NCBI RefSeq assembly: GCF_001439785.1
Contig: NZ_JYLI01000004.1
Span: 338,747 to 402,746 of the forward strand
From: Pseudomonas poae
GTDB taxonomy: Bacteria > Pseudomonadota > Gammaproteobacteria > Pseudomonadales > Pseudomonadaceae
DNA: 64,000 nt
Direction of reading: 5' to 3'
Shown here in pieces: positions 47,367 to 57,023 of the stretch (positions within the stretch are counted from its first letter, which is position 1; each line of letters begins with the position of its first letter). The notes beneath the pieces are model-generated. The model worked only from the letters and a program-made list of their open reading frames with translations. It was not told where the DNA came from and did no database searches. The translations under genes and the position numbers were made by a program.

Positions 47367-48380
47367 TCAGAACCCTTCGAGCACGATCTTGCCCTTGGCC
47401 TTGCCGCTTTCGAGCAACGCGTGGGCACGGCGCAGGTTGTCGGCGTTGATCACGCCGAAGTGCTCGCCCAGTGTGGTTTTCAGAACGCCGTCGTCGATCA
47501 GCTCGGCCACACGGTTAAGCAGGTTGTGTTGCTCGATCATGTCCGGTGTTTCGAACATCGAGCGGGTGTACATGAACTCCCAGTGCAGCGACAAGCTCTT
47601 GCGCTTGAGCGTGCTGACGTCCAGTGCCTTGGGGTCGTCGATCAGCGCCAGCTTGCCCTGAGGTTGCAGCGCCTCCACCAGTTGATCCAGGTGATGCTCG
47701 GTCTGGGTCAGGCTGGCAACGTGGGTCACCTGCGGGTGGCCGGCCTGCTGCAGGGCCTGGCTCAGCGGTTTGCTGTGGTCGATCACCAGGTGGGCGCCGA
47801 GGTCTTTGGCCCAGGCCTGGGTTTCCGGGCGCGAGGCGGTGCCGATTACCTTCAACGCGGTAAGCCGGCTGGCCAACTGGGTAAGGATCGAGCCCACGCC
47901 TCCGGCAGCGCCGACGATCAGTAGGCTCTGGCCTTCGTCTTCTTGCCCTTCACGCACCTGCAGGCGCTCGAACAGCAGTTCCCAGGCGGTGATGGCGGTC
48001 AGGGGCAGGGCGGCTGCTTCGGCGAAACTCAAGCGCTTGGGCATGTGCCCGACGATGCGTTCGTCGACGGTGTGCAGCTCGCTGTTGCCGCCCGGGCGCA
48101 CCAGGGAGCCGGCGTAGAACACCTTGTCACCGGCCTTGAACAGCGTCACGTCGCTGCCAACCGCCTTGACCACGCCCGCCACGTCCCAGCCCAGCACCTT
48201 GGCGTCGCCGTTTTCCGGGGCGACGTTCTGGCGGATCTTGGTATCGACCGGGTTGACCGAGATGGCTTTGACCTCCACCAGCAAGTCGCGCGGGCCGGCG
48301 ACAGGTTCAGGCAGTTCGATGTCCTGCAGGGATTTTGGATCGTTGATCGGCAGTGAGGCGTAGTAGGCGATGGCTTTCAT
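47367..48380 (-). CDS. Zinc-type alcohol dehydrogenase / quinone reductase
   Basis: 337 residues of the MDR superfamily; N-terminal PVDTKIRQ and LGWDVAGVV, and the NADPH loop VGAAGGVGSIL, match the zinc-binding alcohol dehydrogenase family 1 (quinone oxidoreductase-like). The usual catalytic Cys/His zinc ligands are not clear, so zinc may be absent. Operon with the monooxygenase gene upstream; divergent from a LysR regulator. Confidence 0.88.
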   Translation of the reverse strand: MKAIAYYASLPINDPKSLQDIELPEPVAGPRDLLVEVKAISVNPVDTKIRQNVAPENGDAKVLGWDVAGVVKAVGSDVTLFKAGDKVFYAGSLVRPGGNSELHTVDERIVGHMPKRLSFAEAAALPLTAITAWELLFERLQVREGQEDEGQSLLIVGAAGGVGSILTQLASRLTALKVIGTASRPETQAWAKDLGAHLVIDHSKPLSQALQQAGHPQVTHVASLTQTEHHLDQLVEALQPQGKLALIDDPKALDVSTLKRKSLSLHWEFMYTRSMFETPDMIEQHNLLNRVAELIDDGVLKTTLGEHFGVINADNLRRAHALLESGKAKGKIVLEGF

Positions 48381-48418
48381 GGGGGCTCCGTAAGAGGGTG
48401 ATTGGGCAGTCGCGGTGA

Positions 48419-48712
48419 TCAGGCGAGCAATGTCAGGCGCTTGAGTTCGAAGTGTTCGATGACCTCGGCGGCCTTGGCGCGAAAGCTCTGGATATGGGCG
48501 CTCTGGTCGTGGTCGGCGAGGGCGGCATCGTCGCTCCAGCGTTCGAGCATGTAGAAGGTCTGCGGGTGTTGCAGGTCCTGGTGCAGGTCGTATTGCTCAC
48601 AACCGGCCTCAAGGCGGGTGGGCTCCAACAGCTCTCGCAGGAGTTTTTCCAGGGTGTCCTGTTGGTCGGGCTTGGCGATCAGCGTGGCGATGACGTTAAA
48701 AGCGGTGGACAT
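48419..48712 (-). CDS. Antibiotic biosynthesis monooxygenase-domain protein
   Basis: 97 residues; a single ABM domain (FNVIATLIAKPDQQDTLEKLL, EQYDLHQDLQ, YMLERWSDDAAL) as in YgiN-type quinol monooxygenases. Together with the quinone reductase gene 38 bases downstream it could act in a quinone redox cycle. Both lie divergent to the LysR gene with a palindrome between them. Confidence 0.87.
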   Translation of the reverse strand: MSTAFNVIATLIAKPDQQDTLEKLLRELLEPTRLEAGCEQYDLHQDLQHPQTFYMLERWSDDAALADHDQSAHIQSFRAKAAEVIEHFELKRLTLLA

Positions 48713-48784
48713 AATCGACTCCAGACACGAGATGAACGGGATGTCCAGATGATTGGCTATTTGCTGCGCGGATAAAAGCCGCTA

Positions 48785-48800
48785 AAACAGAGGTCTGTTT
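48785..48800. promoter_or_regulatory. Palindromic operator candidate for the LysR regulator
   Basis: AAACAGA, GG, TCTGTTT is a perfect inverted repeat in the 117-base divergent region, 30 bases before the LysR start. Size and T/A ends suit a LysR binding site. Confidence 0.5.
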
Positions 48801-48829
48801 CAACAATATTTTGATAATGGGCGGGTTTG

Positions 48830-49741
48830 ATGCTGCGTTTTGATGATTTGCAGTTGTTTGTGCGCGCTGCGGACCTGGGCAGTCTGTCGGCGGCGGCGCG
48901 GGTGATGGACCTGTCGCCGGCAGTGGCGAGTGCCGCCCTCAAGCGCATCGAGCAGCAACTGGGCGCGCGCTTGCTGGCGCGTTCCACCCGCAGTTTGCGC
49001 CTGACAGCCGAGGGTGAGGGCTTCCTGGATTACGCGCGCACCGCGTTGGGTGCGTTGGAGGACGGGCGGCGCCATCTGGCCAGCGGCCAGGACCACGTCA
49101 GCGGTGTGCTCCAACTGTCGGCACCCTCGGATTTCGGGCGCAACCTGCTGTTGCCTTGGCTGGATGAGTTCCAGCGCGAGCACCCGCAACTGAACATTCG
49201 TCTGCTGCTGGGCGATCGCATTGCCGATCTGTTTCGCCAGCCGGTGGATATTGCCCTGCGCTATGGTGAGCCCGAGGACTCCAGCCTGGTGGCGTTGCCG
49301 GTCGCACCGGACAATATCCGCGTACTGTGCGCCGCCCCCGGCTATCTCGCGCGGCATGGCGAGCCGCAGCAGCTGGAGCAACTGGCCCAGCACAATTGCC
49401 TGCTGTATATGCTCGGCACCCGCGTGCACGATCAATGGGGCTTTCACGATGGCAAGCGGAAGGTCGGCCTGACGGTCACGGGCGATCGCTTCAGTGATGA
49501 CGCCGATGTGGTGCGGCGCTGGGCTGTGGCGGGCATGGGCATTGCCTACAAGTCTTGGCTGGATGTGAGCGCCGACGTGCTGGCCGGGCGCCTGCGTTTG
49601 ATCCTGCCGGCGCTGCGCGGCGAGGGCACACCCCTCAATCTGCTGTGCGCGCACCGTGCGCAATTGAGCAAGCCCATCAAGCTGCTGCGGGAAATGCTCG
49701 TGTCCCGTTGTGCGACATTGACGGCGCAAATGCCAGGGTGA
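48830..49741 (+). CDS. LysR-family transcriptional regulator
   Basis: 303 residues. N-terminal helix-turn-helix (DDLQLFVRAADLGSLSAAARVMDLSPAVASAALKRIE), then the LysR effector domain of the CrgA/DsdC-like type. Start ATG 48830 is favoured over the TTG one codon earlier. It probably controls the divergent monooxygenase/quinone reductase operon, a common arrangement. Confidence 0.9.
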   Translation: MLRFDDLQLFVRAADLGSLSAAARVMDLSPAVASAALKRIEQQLGARLLARSTRSLRLTAEGEGFLDYARTALGALEDGRRHLASGQDHVSGVLQLSAPSDFGRNLLLPWLDEFQREHPQLNIRLLLGDRIADLFRQPVDIALRYGEPEDSSLVALPVAPDNIRVLCAAPGYLARHGEPQQLEQLAQHNCLLYMLGTRVHDQWGFHDGKRKVGLTVTGDRFSDDADVVRRWAVAGMGIAYKSWLDVSADVLAGRLRLILPALRGEGTPLNLLCAHRAQLSKPIKLLREMLVSRCATLTAQMPG

Positions 49742-49892
49742 ATACGTCCGAAGTAAAACCTTCCATCAAAGCCGGAAATTTCACGCAGCTCATGTCCCTA
49801 TCCACGCTGTAAGACCCCATGGAACCGCCGGTTTGTGTGCCTGTACTCTGGCGGCCACCGCATCAGAAAATGCGTCAACAGGGAGTGGATAG

Positions 49893-50588
49893 ATGGAACA
49901 GGCACCATGCATCAGTCGTATTGCCAGCTTGCTGGCCGAGCCCAAGCGCACCGCCATGCTCTGGGCATTGATGGACGGTTCGGCCAAGTCGTCGGAGGAA
50001 TTGGCGACGCTGGCCGGCGTGTCGTCGACCTCGGCCAATGCTCACCTGGCTCGACTGGCCGGCAGTGGCCTGCTGAGGGTTGAGGTGCGGCGTGGCCGGC
50101 GCGTCTTCCGCGTTGCCGCCGCCGATGTCAGCCTGGCTATCGACGCCCTGGCCAGCACCACCATGGCCAGTGCCGCGCGTTGTTCGCCCCACGTGACACC
50201 TGCGTCGTTGGCGGCACCGGCGTCGTTGCGTCACGTGCGCTTGTGCCACGGCCACCTGGGCGGTGAACTGGCGGCGCAGTTGTATCAACGGATGACGGCG
50301 GCGGGGTGGATCGAGCGGTGTGAGCAGCGCGTCGAAGTTACCCCAAAGGGCGCGCAGCAACTGGCGGGCCTGGGAATCTTCACCCAGGCGCTGGCCGCGC
50401 CGCTGGTGTGCGACTGTTTCGATTGGAGCCAGCAGCAGCCACACTTGGGTGGTGCTTTGGCGGCGGGCCTGCTGCAACTGTTTTTGCAGTCGAACTGGAT
50501 CAGCACCACCCACGAGTCTCGCGGCCTGTTGGTGAGCCCTGCGGGGCTGCTGGAAATCGCCCGTCTGGCCGAACCGGCCCAGGCCTGA
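49893..50588 (+). CDS. ArsR-family helix-turn-helix regulator
   Basis: 231 residues. N-terminal winged helix (ISRIASLLAEPKRTAMLWALMDG, ELATLAGVSSTSANAHLARL) with a long C-terminal region containing another helix-turn-helix-like stretch and Cys-His pairs (RLCHGHLG, VCDCFDW) that could bind metal. Longer than classical ArsR. The MFS gene begins 104 bases downstream on the same strand and may be its target. Confidence 0.87.
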   Translation: MEQAPCISRIASLLAEPKRTAMLWALMDGSAKSSEELATLAGVSSTSANAHLARLAGSGLLRVEVRRGRRVFRVAAADVSLAIDALASTTMASAARCSPHVTPASLAAPASLRHVRLCHGHLGGELAAQLYQRMTAAGWIERCEQRVEVTPKGAQQLAGLGIFTQALAAPLVCDCFDWSQQQPHLGGALAAGLLQLFLQSNWISTTHESRGLLVSPAGLLEIARLAEPAQA

Positions 50589-50692
50589 GGCGCTTGGCGT
50601 CGTTCAGGGTTTCGGTCAGGTCGCATCCAGCAATAGCCCGTCAAAACGATGCCGCACACTCGCCGTGGGGACTTTCACACTGGGGGTGCAGC

Positions 50693-52063
50693 ATGGGCAG
50701 GCAAGGCTATAGCGCGGCGGAACGGCTGGAACGGTTACCTTTGAGCGGCTATCACCGCGTCATTTTTATCATCATCGCCCTGGCGTTTTTCTTCGACTCC
50801 ATGGACCTGGCGATGATGACCTTTCTGTTGGGCTTGATCAAAACCGAGTTCGGCTTGAGCACAGCCCAGGCCGGGTTGCTCGCCAGCTCGAGTTTTTTCG
50901 GCATGGTGGTGGGCGCGTCCCTGTCCGGCATGCTGGCGGACCGCTTCGGCCGCAAGCCGGTGTTCCAGTGGAGCATCGTGCTGTGGGGCCTGGCCAGTTA
51001 CCTGTGCTCGACGGCGCAGACGGTGGAGGCGCTGACCTTGTTCCGCGTGCTGCTCGGCATCGGCATGGGCATGGAGTTTCCGATTGCCCAGTCGATGCTG
51101 TCGGAGCTGATTCCCGCCAAGCGGCGCGGGCGCTACATCGCCTTGATGGACGGCTTCTGGCCGTTGGGCTTTGTGGCCGCCGGCGTGCTGTCTTACTTCC
51201 TGTTGCCGGTGATTGGCTGGCGCGACATCTTCCTGGTGCTGGCGGTGCCGGCGGTGTTTGTCCTGGCGATCCGCTTTTTTATTCCGGAGTCACCGCGCTG
51301 GCTGGAGCAGGCCGGGCGGCATGCGGCGGCCGACAAGGTACTGCTGGGGATCGAGCAGAAGGTGCGCGATTCGCTGGGCCGCGCGGACTTGCCCGAACCG
51401 ATTGCATTGCCACGGGTGGAGAGTGCGCCGGGCACGTTCTTCTCTGCATTTCACCAGCTGTGGTCGGCGCAGTACCGCCAGCGCACGATGATGATCTGGA
51501 GCGTGTGGTTCTTTGCCTTGCTCGGGTTCTACGGGTTGACCTCATGGCTGAGTGCACTGCTGCAACAGTCCGGGTTTGCGGTGACGCAGTCGGTGTATTA
51601 CACGGTGATCATTTCCCTGGGCGGAATTCCCGGCTTCCTGATGGCGGCCTGGCTGGTGGAGCGCTGGGGACGCAAACCGGTGTGCGTGGTGACGCTGCTG
51701 GGCGGCGGGGTGATGGCGTTTCTCTACGGACAAAGCGCGGTGTTTGGCGGCAACGTGGGCCTGCTGATCACCTCGGGGCTGCTGATGCAGTTCTTCCTGT
51801 TTGGCATGTGGGCGGTGCTGTACACCTACACGCCGGAGCTTTACCCCACATCGGCGCGAGCGACAGGCTCCGGGTTTGCCTCGGCCATCGGCCGGGTCGG
51901 CTCGCTGCTCGGGCCGCTGGTGACCGGACTGGTATTCCCGATCACCGGGCAGGGCGGGGTGTTTGCCCTGGGCGCGCTGTGCTTTGCCGTGGCGGCAGTA
52001 GTTGTGTGGGTGTTCGGGATGGAGACGAAGGGCAAGACCCTGGAAGAACTCAGCGAGGCATGA
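50693..52063 (+). CDS. MFS transporter (sugar/organic-acid type)
   Basis: 456 residues, 12 helices, with FFFDSMDLAMMTFLLGLI in helix 1, motif A GMLADRFGRKPVFQ and the ERWGRKP half-repeat after helix 8, and PESPRWL at the central loop. Resembles aromatic acid or metabolite/H+ symporters (AAHS/MHS), substrate not predictable. ATG 50693 after GGGGGTGCAGC; longer frame is intergenic. Confidence 0.88.
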   Translation: MGRQGYSAAERLERLPLSGYHRVIFIIIALAFFFDSMDLAMMTFLLGLIKTEFGLSTAQAGLLASSSFFGMVVGASLSGMLADRFGRKPVFQWSIVLWGLASYLCSTAQTVEALTLFRVLLGIGMGMEFPIAQSMLSELIPAKRRGRYIALMDGFWPLGFVAAGVLSYFLLPVIGWRDIFLVLAVPAVFVLAIRFFIPESPRWLEQAGRHAAADKVLLGIEQKVRDSLGRADLPEPIALPRVESAPGTFFSAFHQLWSAQYRQRTMMIWSVWFFALLGFYGLTSWLSALLQQSGFAVTQSVYYTVIISLGGIPGFLMAAWLVERWGRKPVCVVTLLGGGVMAFLYGQSAVFGGNVGLLITSGLLMQFFLFGMWAVLYTYTPELYPTSARATGSGFASAIGRVGSLLGPLVTGLVFPITGQGGVFALGALCFAVAAVVVWVFGMETKGKTLEELSEA

Positions 52064-52082
52064 AGAACACTGCATACCGGAG

Positions 52083-52170
52083 TGTGGGAGGGGCTTGCTC
52101 GCGAAAGCGGTGGGTCAGTCAACAGCAATGTTTGCAGGGCCGACGCCTTCGCGGGCAAGCCCGCTCCCAC
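52083..52170. repeat. REPIN in the dispersed repeat, arm 2
   Basis: GTGGGAGGGGCTTGCTCGCG pairs with CGCGGGCAAGCCCGCTCCCAC. Spacer GGTGGGTCAGTCAACAGCAATG, as at 37824 and 3881. Confidence 0.85.
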
Positions 52171-52292
52171 ATTTGATCGCGTTCACACTCACCCATACCG
52201 GTCGGCTCTAAGGCCCCGCGCTTTTGCTTTTGATCTGAGGCGCCCCGTCAAACACGCTGGCCGAGCCTGAGCGAGGTGCCGAGTGTTGGGGC
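52108..52292 (+). repeat. Long dispersed repeat, arm 2
   Basis: Inverted relative to 37700-37886. From 52293 it continues into CAAAGACTTTTTGCTTAC and CCAAAAGTGAG, a tail that the other arm lacks or has lost. The tail is familiar in Pseudomonas intergenic repeats. Confidence 0.8.
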
Positions 52293-52442
52293 AAAGACTT
52301 TTTGCTTACTTTTGGGTCTTTCCAAAAGTGAGCCGCCGTAAGGGCGGCCCCCTAAGTCGCCGTTACCGCAGCACCGGATATGCACACCGAAAAATCGCCT
52401 TCGCAGGCAAGCCAGCCCCCACATTTGGTTTTGTGGATTCAG

Positions 52443-53429
<987 letters not shown>

Positions 53430-53589
53430 CTACAGGCCATGGCAGAAATAATCGGCAAAACCTGACCGGCAGGAGAGTATTCCTATTATTCGCGCAAGGG
53501 CGACTTGAACTAAGGTGTAACGAAACGTTAGCGGCGCGATGCAGTCTGTACCCCATCAATGACTGATTTGCCCTACCAGAAGGCCCGCA

Positions 53590-54681
53590 ATGCTTACCTC
53601 ACTCAAGCAAGAAAAATTCATGCTGCTGGCGCTGATTGCCGCCATCGCCGCTTACCCGCTGGAGCACTGGATGCTGCACAGCGGGCAGGTCGTGGCGCTG
53701 GTGGCGGGCCTGGCGCTGATCGGCTTTATCGTGATGGCGTCGATGCGCGTTGCCCATCATGCCGAGCAATTGGCGGAAAAGGTCGGCGACCCCTACGGCA
53801 CCATGATCCTGACGCTGGCCGCGGTGCTGGTGGAAGTGGTGATCCTGGCGATCATGATGAGCAACGAGCCGTCGCCCACGCTGGTGCGCGACACCATTTA
53901 TTCGGCGGTGATGCTGGATATCAACGGCATCCTCGGCCTAGCCGCGTTGATGGGAGGCATCAAGCACGGCGAACAGTCCTACAACGATGACTCGGCGCGC
54001 ACCTACAGCGTGATGATCCTGACCGCCATGGGTGTGTCGATGGTGGTGCCGGAATTTATCCCCGAGGCCGACTGGAAAATTTACTCGGCGTTTACCATCG
54101 GCGCGATGGTGGTGCTCTACACCTTGTTCCTGCGCATGCAGGTCGGGCCGCACAGTTACTTCTTCAGCTACAGCTACCCGGAAAAACGCCGCAAGAAACT
54201 GCCGGAAGCCGAGCATGAGGCGCCGGTGAGCCTGGCATTTTCCATCGGTACTCTGGTGTTCGGCGTGATCGTGATTGGTGCGCTGGCCGAGGTGATGTCC
54301 AAAACCCTCGACCTGGGCCTGGAAGGCACGGGCGCACCGCCGGTGATCACGGCGATTGTGGTGGCGGCCATTTCGGCGGCGCCGGAGATCCTGACGGCGT
54401 TGCGCGCGGCGTTGGCCAATCGCATGCAGTCGGTGGTGAACATTGCCTTGGGTGCTTCGTTGTCGACGGTGATTCTGACCGTACCGGTGATGGAGGCCAT
54501 GGCGCTGTACAGCGGCCAGCCGTTCCAGATGGCGATGACTCCGGTGCAGACGGTGATGGTGTTTATCACGCTGATCGTGAGTGCGATCAACCTCAACGAC
54601 GGCGAAACCAATGCCATCGAAGGGATGACGCACTTTGTGCTGTTTGCGACGTTCATCATGTTGTCGCTGCTCGGACTTTAA
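53590..54681 (+). CDS. chaA: ChaA-type calcium/proton antiporter
   Basis: 363 residues, about 11 helices. The two inverted CaCA repeats are clear: GDPYGTMILTLAAVLVEVVILAIMM and VVAAISAAPEILTALRAALANR followed by NIALGASLSTVILTVPVMEA, with the conserved Glu/Pro pairs. Exports Ca2+ (and perhaps Na+ or K+) in exchange for H+. Its 193-base leader shows no clear promoter. REPIN follows. Confidence 0.9.
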   Translation: MLTSLKQEKFMLLALIAAIAAYPLEHWMLHSGQVVALVAGLALIGFIVMASMRVAHHAEQLAEKVGDPYGTMILTLAAVLVEVVILAIMMSNEPSPTLVRDTIYSAVMLDINGILGLAALMGGIKHGEQSYNDDSARTYSVMILTAMGVSMVVPEFIPEADWKIYSAFTIGAMVVLYTLFLRMQVGPHSYFFSYSYPEKRRKKLPEAEHEAPVSLAFSIGTLVFGVIVIGALAEVMSKTLDLGLEGTGAPPVITAIVVAAISAAPEILTALRAALANRMQSVVNIALGASLSTVILTVPVMEAMALYSGQPFQMAMTPVQTVMVFITLIVSAINLNDGETNAIEGMTHFVLFATFIMLSLLGL

Positions 54682-54697
54682 GCAGCGCATAACCAAG

Positions 54698-54783
54698 GTG
54701 GAGGGGGCTTGCTCCCGATAGCAGTGGATCAGTCAGCTTATCTGTAGCTGACACACTGTCATCGGGAGCAAGCCCCCTCTCAC
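54698..54783. repeat. REPIN, GGGAGCAAGCC class
   Basis: GTGGAGGGGGCTTGCTCCCGAT pairs with ATCGGGAGCAAGCCCCCTCTCAC; spacer AGCTTATC.TGTAGCTGACAC is itself partly palindromic. Near copy of 32672-32758. It separates two convergent genes. Confidence 0.85.
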
Positions 54784-54802
54784 ATTTTGAACGCTGTCTG
54801 GC

Positions 54803-56161
54803 TCAGGTTCCTGCGATCAATTGCCGCGCGGCCTGGGTGTGATCGGCGATCAGGCCCTTGAGGTCCAGCCCTTCGACCTGGCCGTCGATGACGCGCCACT
54901 GACCAGCAACCATCACCCGGTCCGCCCGGTCTGCGCCGCACAGCAGCAGCGCCGAAAGCGGATCATGGCTGCCGGAAAACCGCAGTTCATCGAGTTTGAA
55001 CAGCGCCAGATCCGCCTGTTTGCCTACGGCCAGTTCACCGATATCCGTACGCCCTAGTAGTTGCGCCGAGCCTTGGGTCGCCCAGCCGAGCACGCCTGCG
55101 GGGGTGATTTTTTCGGCGCCGTAGCGCAGGCGCTGGATATACAACGCCTGGCGCGTCTCGAGGATCATGTTCGACGCATCGTTGGAGGCCGAACCGTCGA
55201 CGCCAAGGCCTATCGGCGCGCCGGCGGCGAGCAGGTCGAGGGTGGGGCAGATGCCGGACGCCAGGCGCATGTTCGAACTGGGGCAATGGCAGATACCGGT
55301 GCCGGCTGCGCCCAGGCGTGCGATTTCGTCCGGGTTGAAATGAATGCCATGGGCCAGCCAGGTACGTGGGCCGAGCCAGCCAACGCTGTCGAGGTAATCC
55401 ACGGTGCGCAGGCCGAAGCGTTGCAGGCAGAAGTCTTCTTCGTCGAGGGTCTCGGCCAGGTGCGTGTGCAGGCGCACATCGAGTTGACTGGCCATTTCGG
55501 CGCTGGCGCGCATGATTTCCGGCGTGACCGAAAATGGCGAGCAGGGCGCCAGGGCAATCTGGACCTTCGCGCCGTCGCCGCGTTCATGGTATTGGCGGAT
55601 CAGGCGCTGGCTGTCGTCGAGAATCACTTGGCCTTGCTGCACGGTCTGTTGCGGCGGCAGGCCACCGTCGGCTTCGCCCAGGCTCATGGAACCGCGGGTG
55701 AGCATGGCGCGCATGCCCAGCTCGCGCACGCTTTGCACTTGAACATCGATGGCATTTTCCAGCCCATCGGGGAACAGGTAATGATGGTCGGCAGCGGTGG
55801 TGCAGCCGGAGAGCAACAGTTCGGCGAGTGCCACTTTGGAGGCCAGCGCGAGCTTTTCCGGAGTCAGGCGCGCCCACACCGGGTACAGGGTTTTCAGCCA
55901 GGGGAACAACGGCTGGTTGACCACCGGGGCCCAGGCGCGGGTCAGGGTCTGGTAGAAGTGGTGATGGGTGTTGATCAGGCCCGGCAGGATCACATGCTCG
56001 CGGGCGTCGAACACTTGGGTGCAGGGCGTCGAGGGCGCCTGGTCGTGGGCCAGCACTTCGCTGATTACACCGTCTTGCAGCACCAGGCCGCCGCGGGCAT
56101 CGAGGCTATTGGCGGTGAATATCGCGAGGGGGTTTTTTAACCAGATACGGGTCGCAGGCAT
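54803..56161 (-). CDS. 8-Oxoguanine deaminase
   Basis: 452 residues, TIM-barrel amidohydrolase. Metal site LPGLINTHHHFYQTL (H66-H68 cluster), LHTHLAETLDEE, AHGIHFNPDE and GLGVDGSASNDASNM are those of the 8-oxoguanine deaminase subgroup (Pa0142 in P. aeruginosa), which makes uric acid and ammonia. ATG 56161 has a GGAGCC context. It lies in the same 7 kb as adenine deaminase and an NCS2 permease. Confidence 0.9.
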   Translation of the reverse strand: MPATRIWLKNPLAIFTANSLDARGGLVLQDGVISEVLAHDQAPSTPCTQVFDAREHVILPGLINTHHHFYQTLTRAWAPVVNQPLFPWLKTLYPVWARLTPEKLALASKVALAELLLSGCTTAADHHYLFPDGLENAIDVQVQSVRELGMRAMLTRGSMSLGEADGGLPPQQTVQQGQVILDDSQRLIRQYHERGDGAKVQIALAPCSPFSVTPEIMRASAEMASQLDVRLHTHLAETLDEEDFCLQRFGLRTVDYLDSVGWLGPRTWLAHGIHFNPDEIARLGAAGTGICHCPSSNMRLASGICPTLDLLAAGAPIGLGVDGSASNDASNMILETRQALYIQRLRYGAEKITPAGVLGWATQGSAQLLGRTDIGELAVGKQADLALFKLDELRFSGSHDPLSALLLCGADRADRVMVAGQWRVIDGQVEGLDLKGLIADHTQAARQLIAGT

Positions 56162-56249
56162 TGGCCGGCTCCTCTGAATGATGGGTTCAGGTTTGCCAGC
56201 TCAGTGTTGCCCTGTCTGCTGATCCAGGGTCGCCGGGGAGGGCGAGGTG

Positions 56250-56273
56250 CTGGAGCGAGCAAGCTCGCTCCAG
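56250..56273. repeat. Short perfect hairpin CTGGAGCGAG
   Basis: CTGGAGCGAG and CTCGCTCCAG with a CAAG loop, just past the SDR gene stop. It has no T-run on the minus strand; it resembles a collapsed REP. Confidence 0.45.
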
Positions 56274-56282
56274 GCGCGAAGA

Positions 56283-56969
56283 CTACCAGGCGATGGTGTC
56301 GCCCTTGTAGTCCACGAAGTGATGGCCGCCTTTGCCGGTGTAGGCATTTACCTGATCCACCAGGCCGCGCACGCTGGTGTCGACATCGATATGGGCGTTC
56401 TCACCGCCCATGTCGGTCTTCACCCAGCCCGGATGCAGGGACAGCACAGTGAGTTTTTTTCCGCCCAGCTGGGTGACGAAACTGTTGGTCATGGAGTTGA
56501 GCGCCGCCTTGCTGGCTTTGTACAGCGCCATATCTGAACCGTCCGGGATGGTCACGCTGCCCAGCACCGAACTCATGAACGCCAGCACGCCGCTGTCCTT
56601 GCGGATTTGCCCGACAAAGCGCTGGGCCAGGTTGATTGGCGCCACAGCGTTGGTGAAAAACAGCTGGCCGACCTGCGCCAGAGTGGCGTGGCCCGGTTCC
56701 TGGTTATCCGGGCCCTTGACGCCAGCGTTGACGAACAGCAGGTCGAAGGTGCGGTCCTTGAGACGCTGGCTCAGGGCGATCACGGCTTGCTGATCGTCCA
56801 TGTCCAGTTTTTCGATCTGGACCGGGCCGACGGCCTTGAGGGCATCGGCCTTGCCCGGGTCGCGCACGGTGGCGGTGACGTCCCAGCCGTCCTGCAGCAA
56901 TTGCTTGACCAGGCCAAGGCCCAGGCCGCGCGAGGCGCCGATGATCAGTGCGGTTTTTTGCGTAGACAT
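56283..56969 (-). CDS. Short-chain dehydrogenase/reductase
   Basis: 228 residues. NAD(P) loop LIIGASRGLGLGLVKQL, NAGV, and the YKASK catalytic motif (in LYKASKAALNSM) of the C-factor-like SDR subgroup. Ends at a DYKGDTIAW tail. Substrate unknown. Precedes the deaminase gene by 121 bases on the same strand. Confidence 0.88.
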   Translation of the reverse strand: MSTQKTALIIGASRGLGLGLVKQLLQDGWDVTATVRDPGKADALKAVGPVQIEKLDMDDQQAVIALSQRLKDRTFDLLFVNAGVKGPDNQEPGHATLAQVGQLFFTNAVAPINLAQRFVGQIRKDSGVLAFMSSVLGSVTIPDGSDMALYKASKAALNSMTNSFVTQLGGKKLTVLSLHPGWVKTDMGGENAHIDVDTSVRGLVDQVNAYTGKGGHHFVDYKGDTIAW

Positions 56970-57023
56970 GAAAAGCTTCCTTTGCAGTAGCGGTTCAGGG
57001 TGCAGTGGGCAACAGTAGCAGGT

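Larger units (their letters stand above)
52064..52442. other. 379-base intergenic repeat region
   Basis: Between MFS and the deaminase gene (convergent). It contains a REPIN (52083-52170), arm 2 of the long dispersed repeat (52108-52292), a tail with the palindrome CTTTTGG...CCAAAAG and GCCGCCGTAAGGGCGGC (52310-52348), and a lone REP half-site (52399-52422). No gene is called. Confidence 0.75.

Noticed and set aside
47367..48712. Monooxygenase/quinone reductase pair considered as an antibiotic biosynthesis cluster
   Set aside because: ABM domain is named for such pathways but occurs widely; no synthase or carrier protein genes are near.
52082..52270. Small frame with a peptide also found at 37.7 kb
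   Set aside because: The shared peptide comes from the dispersed DNA repeat; no ribosome-binding site and two frames are equally open.
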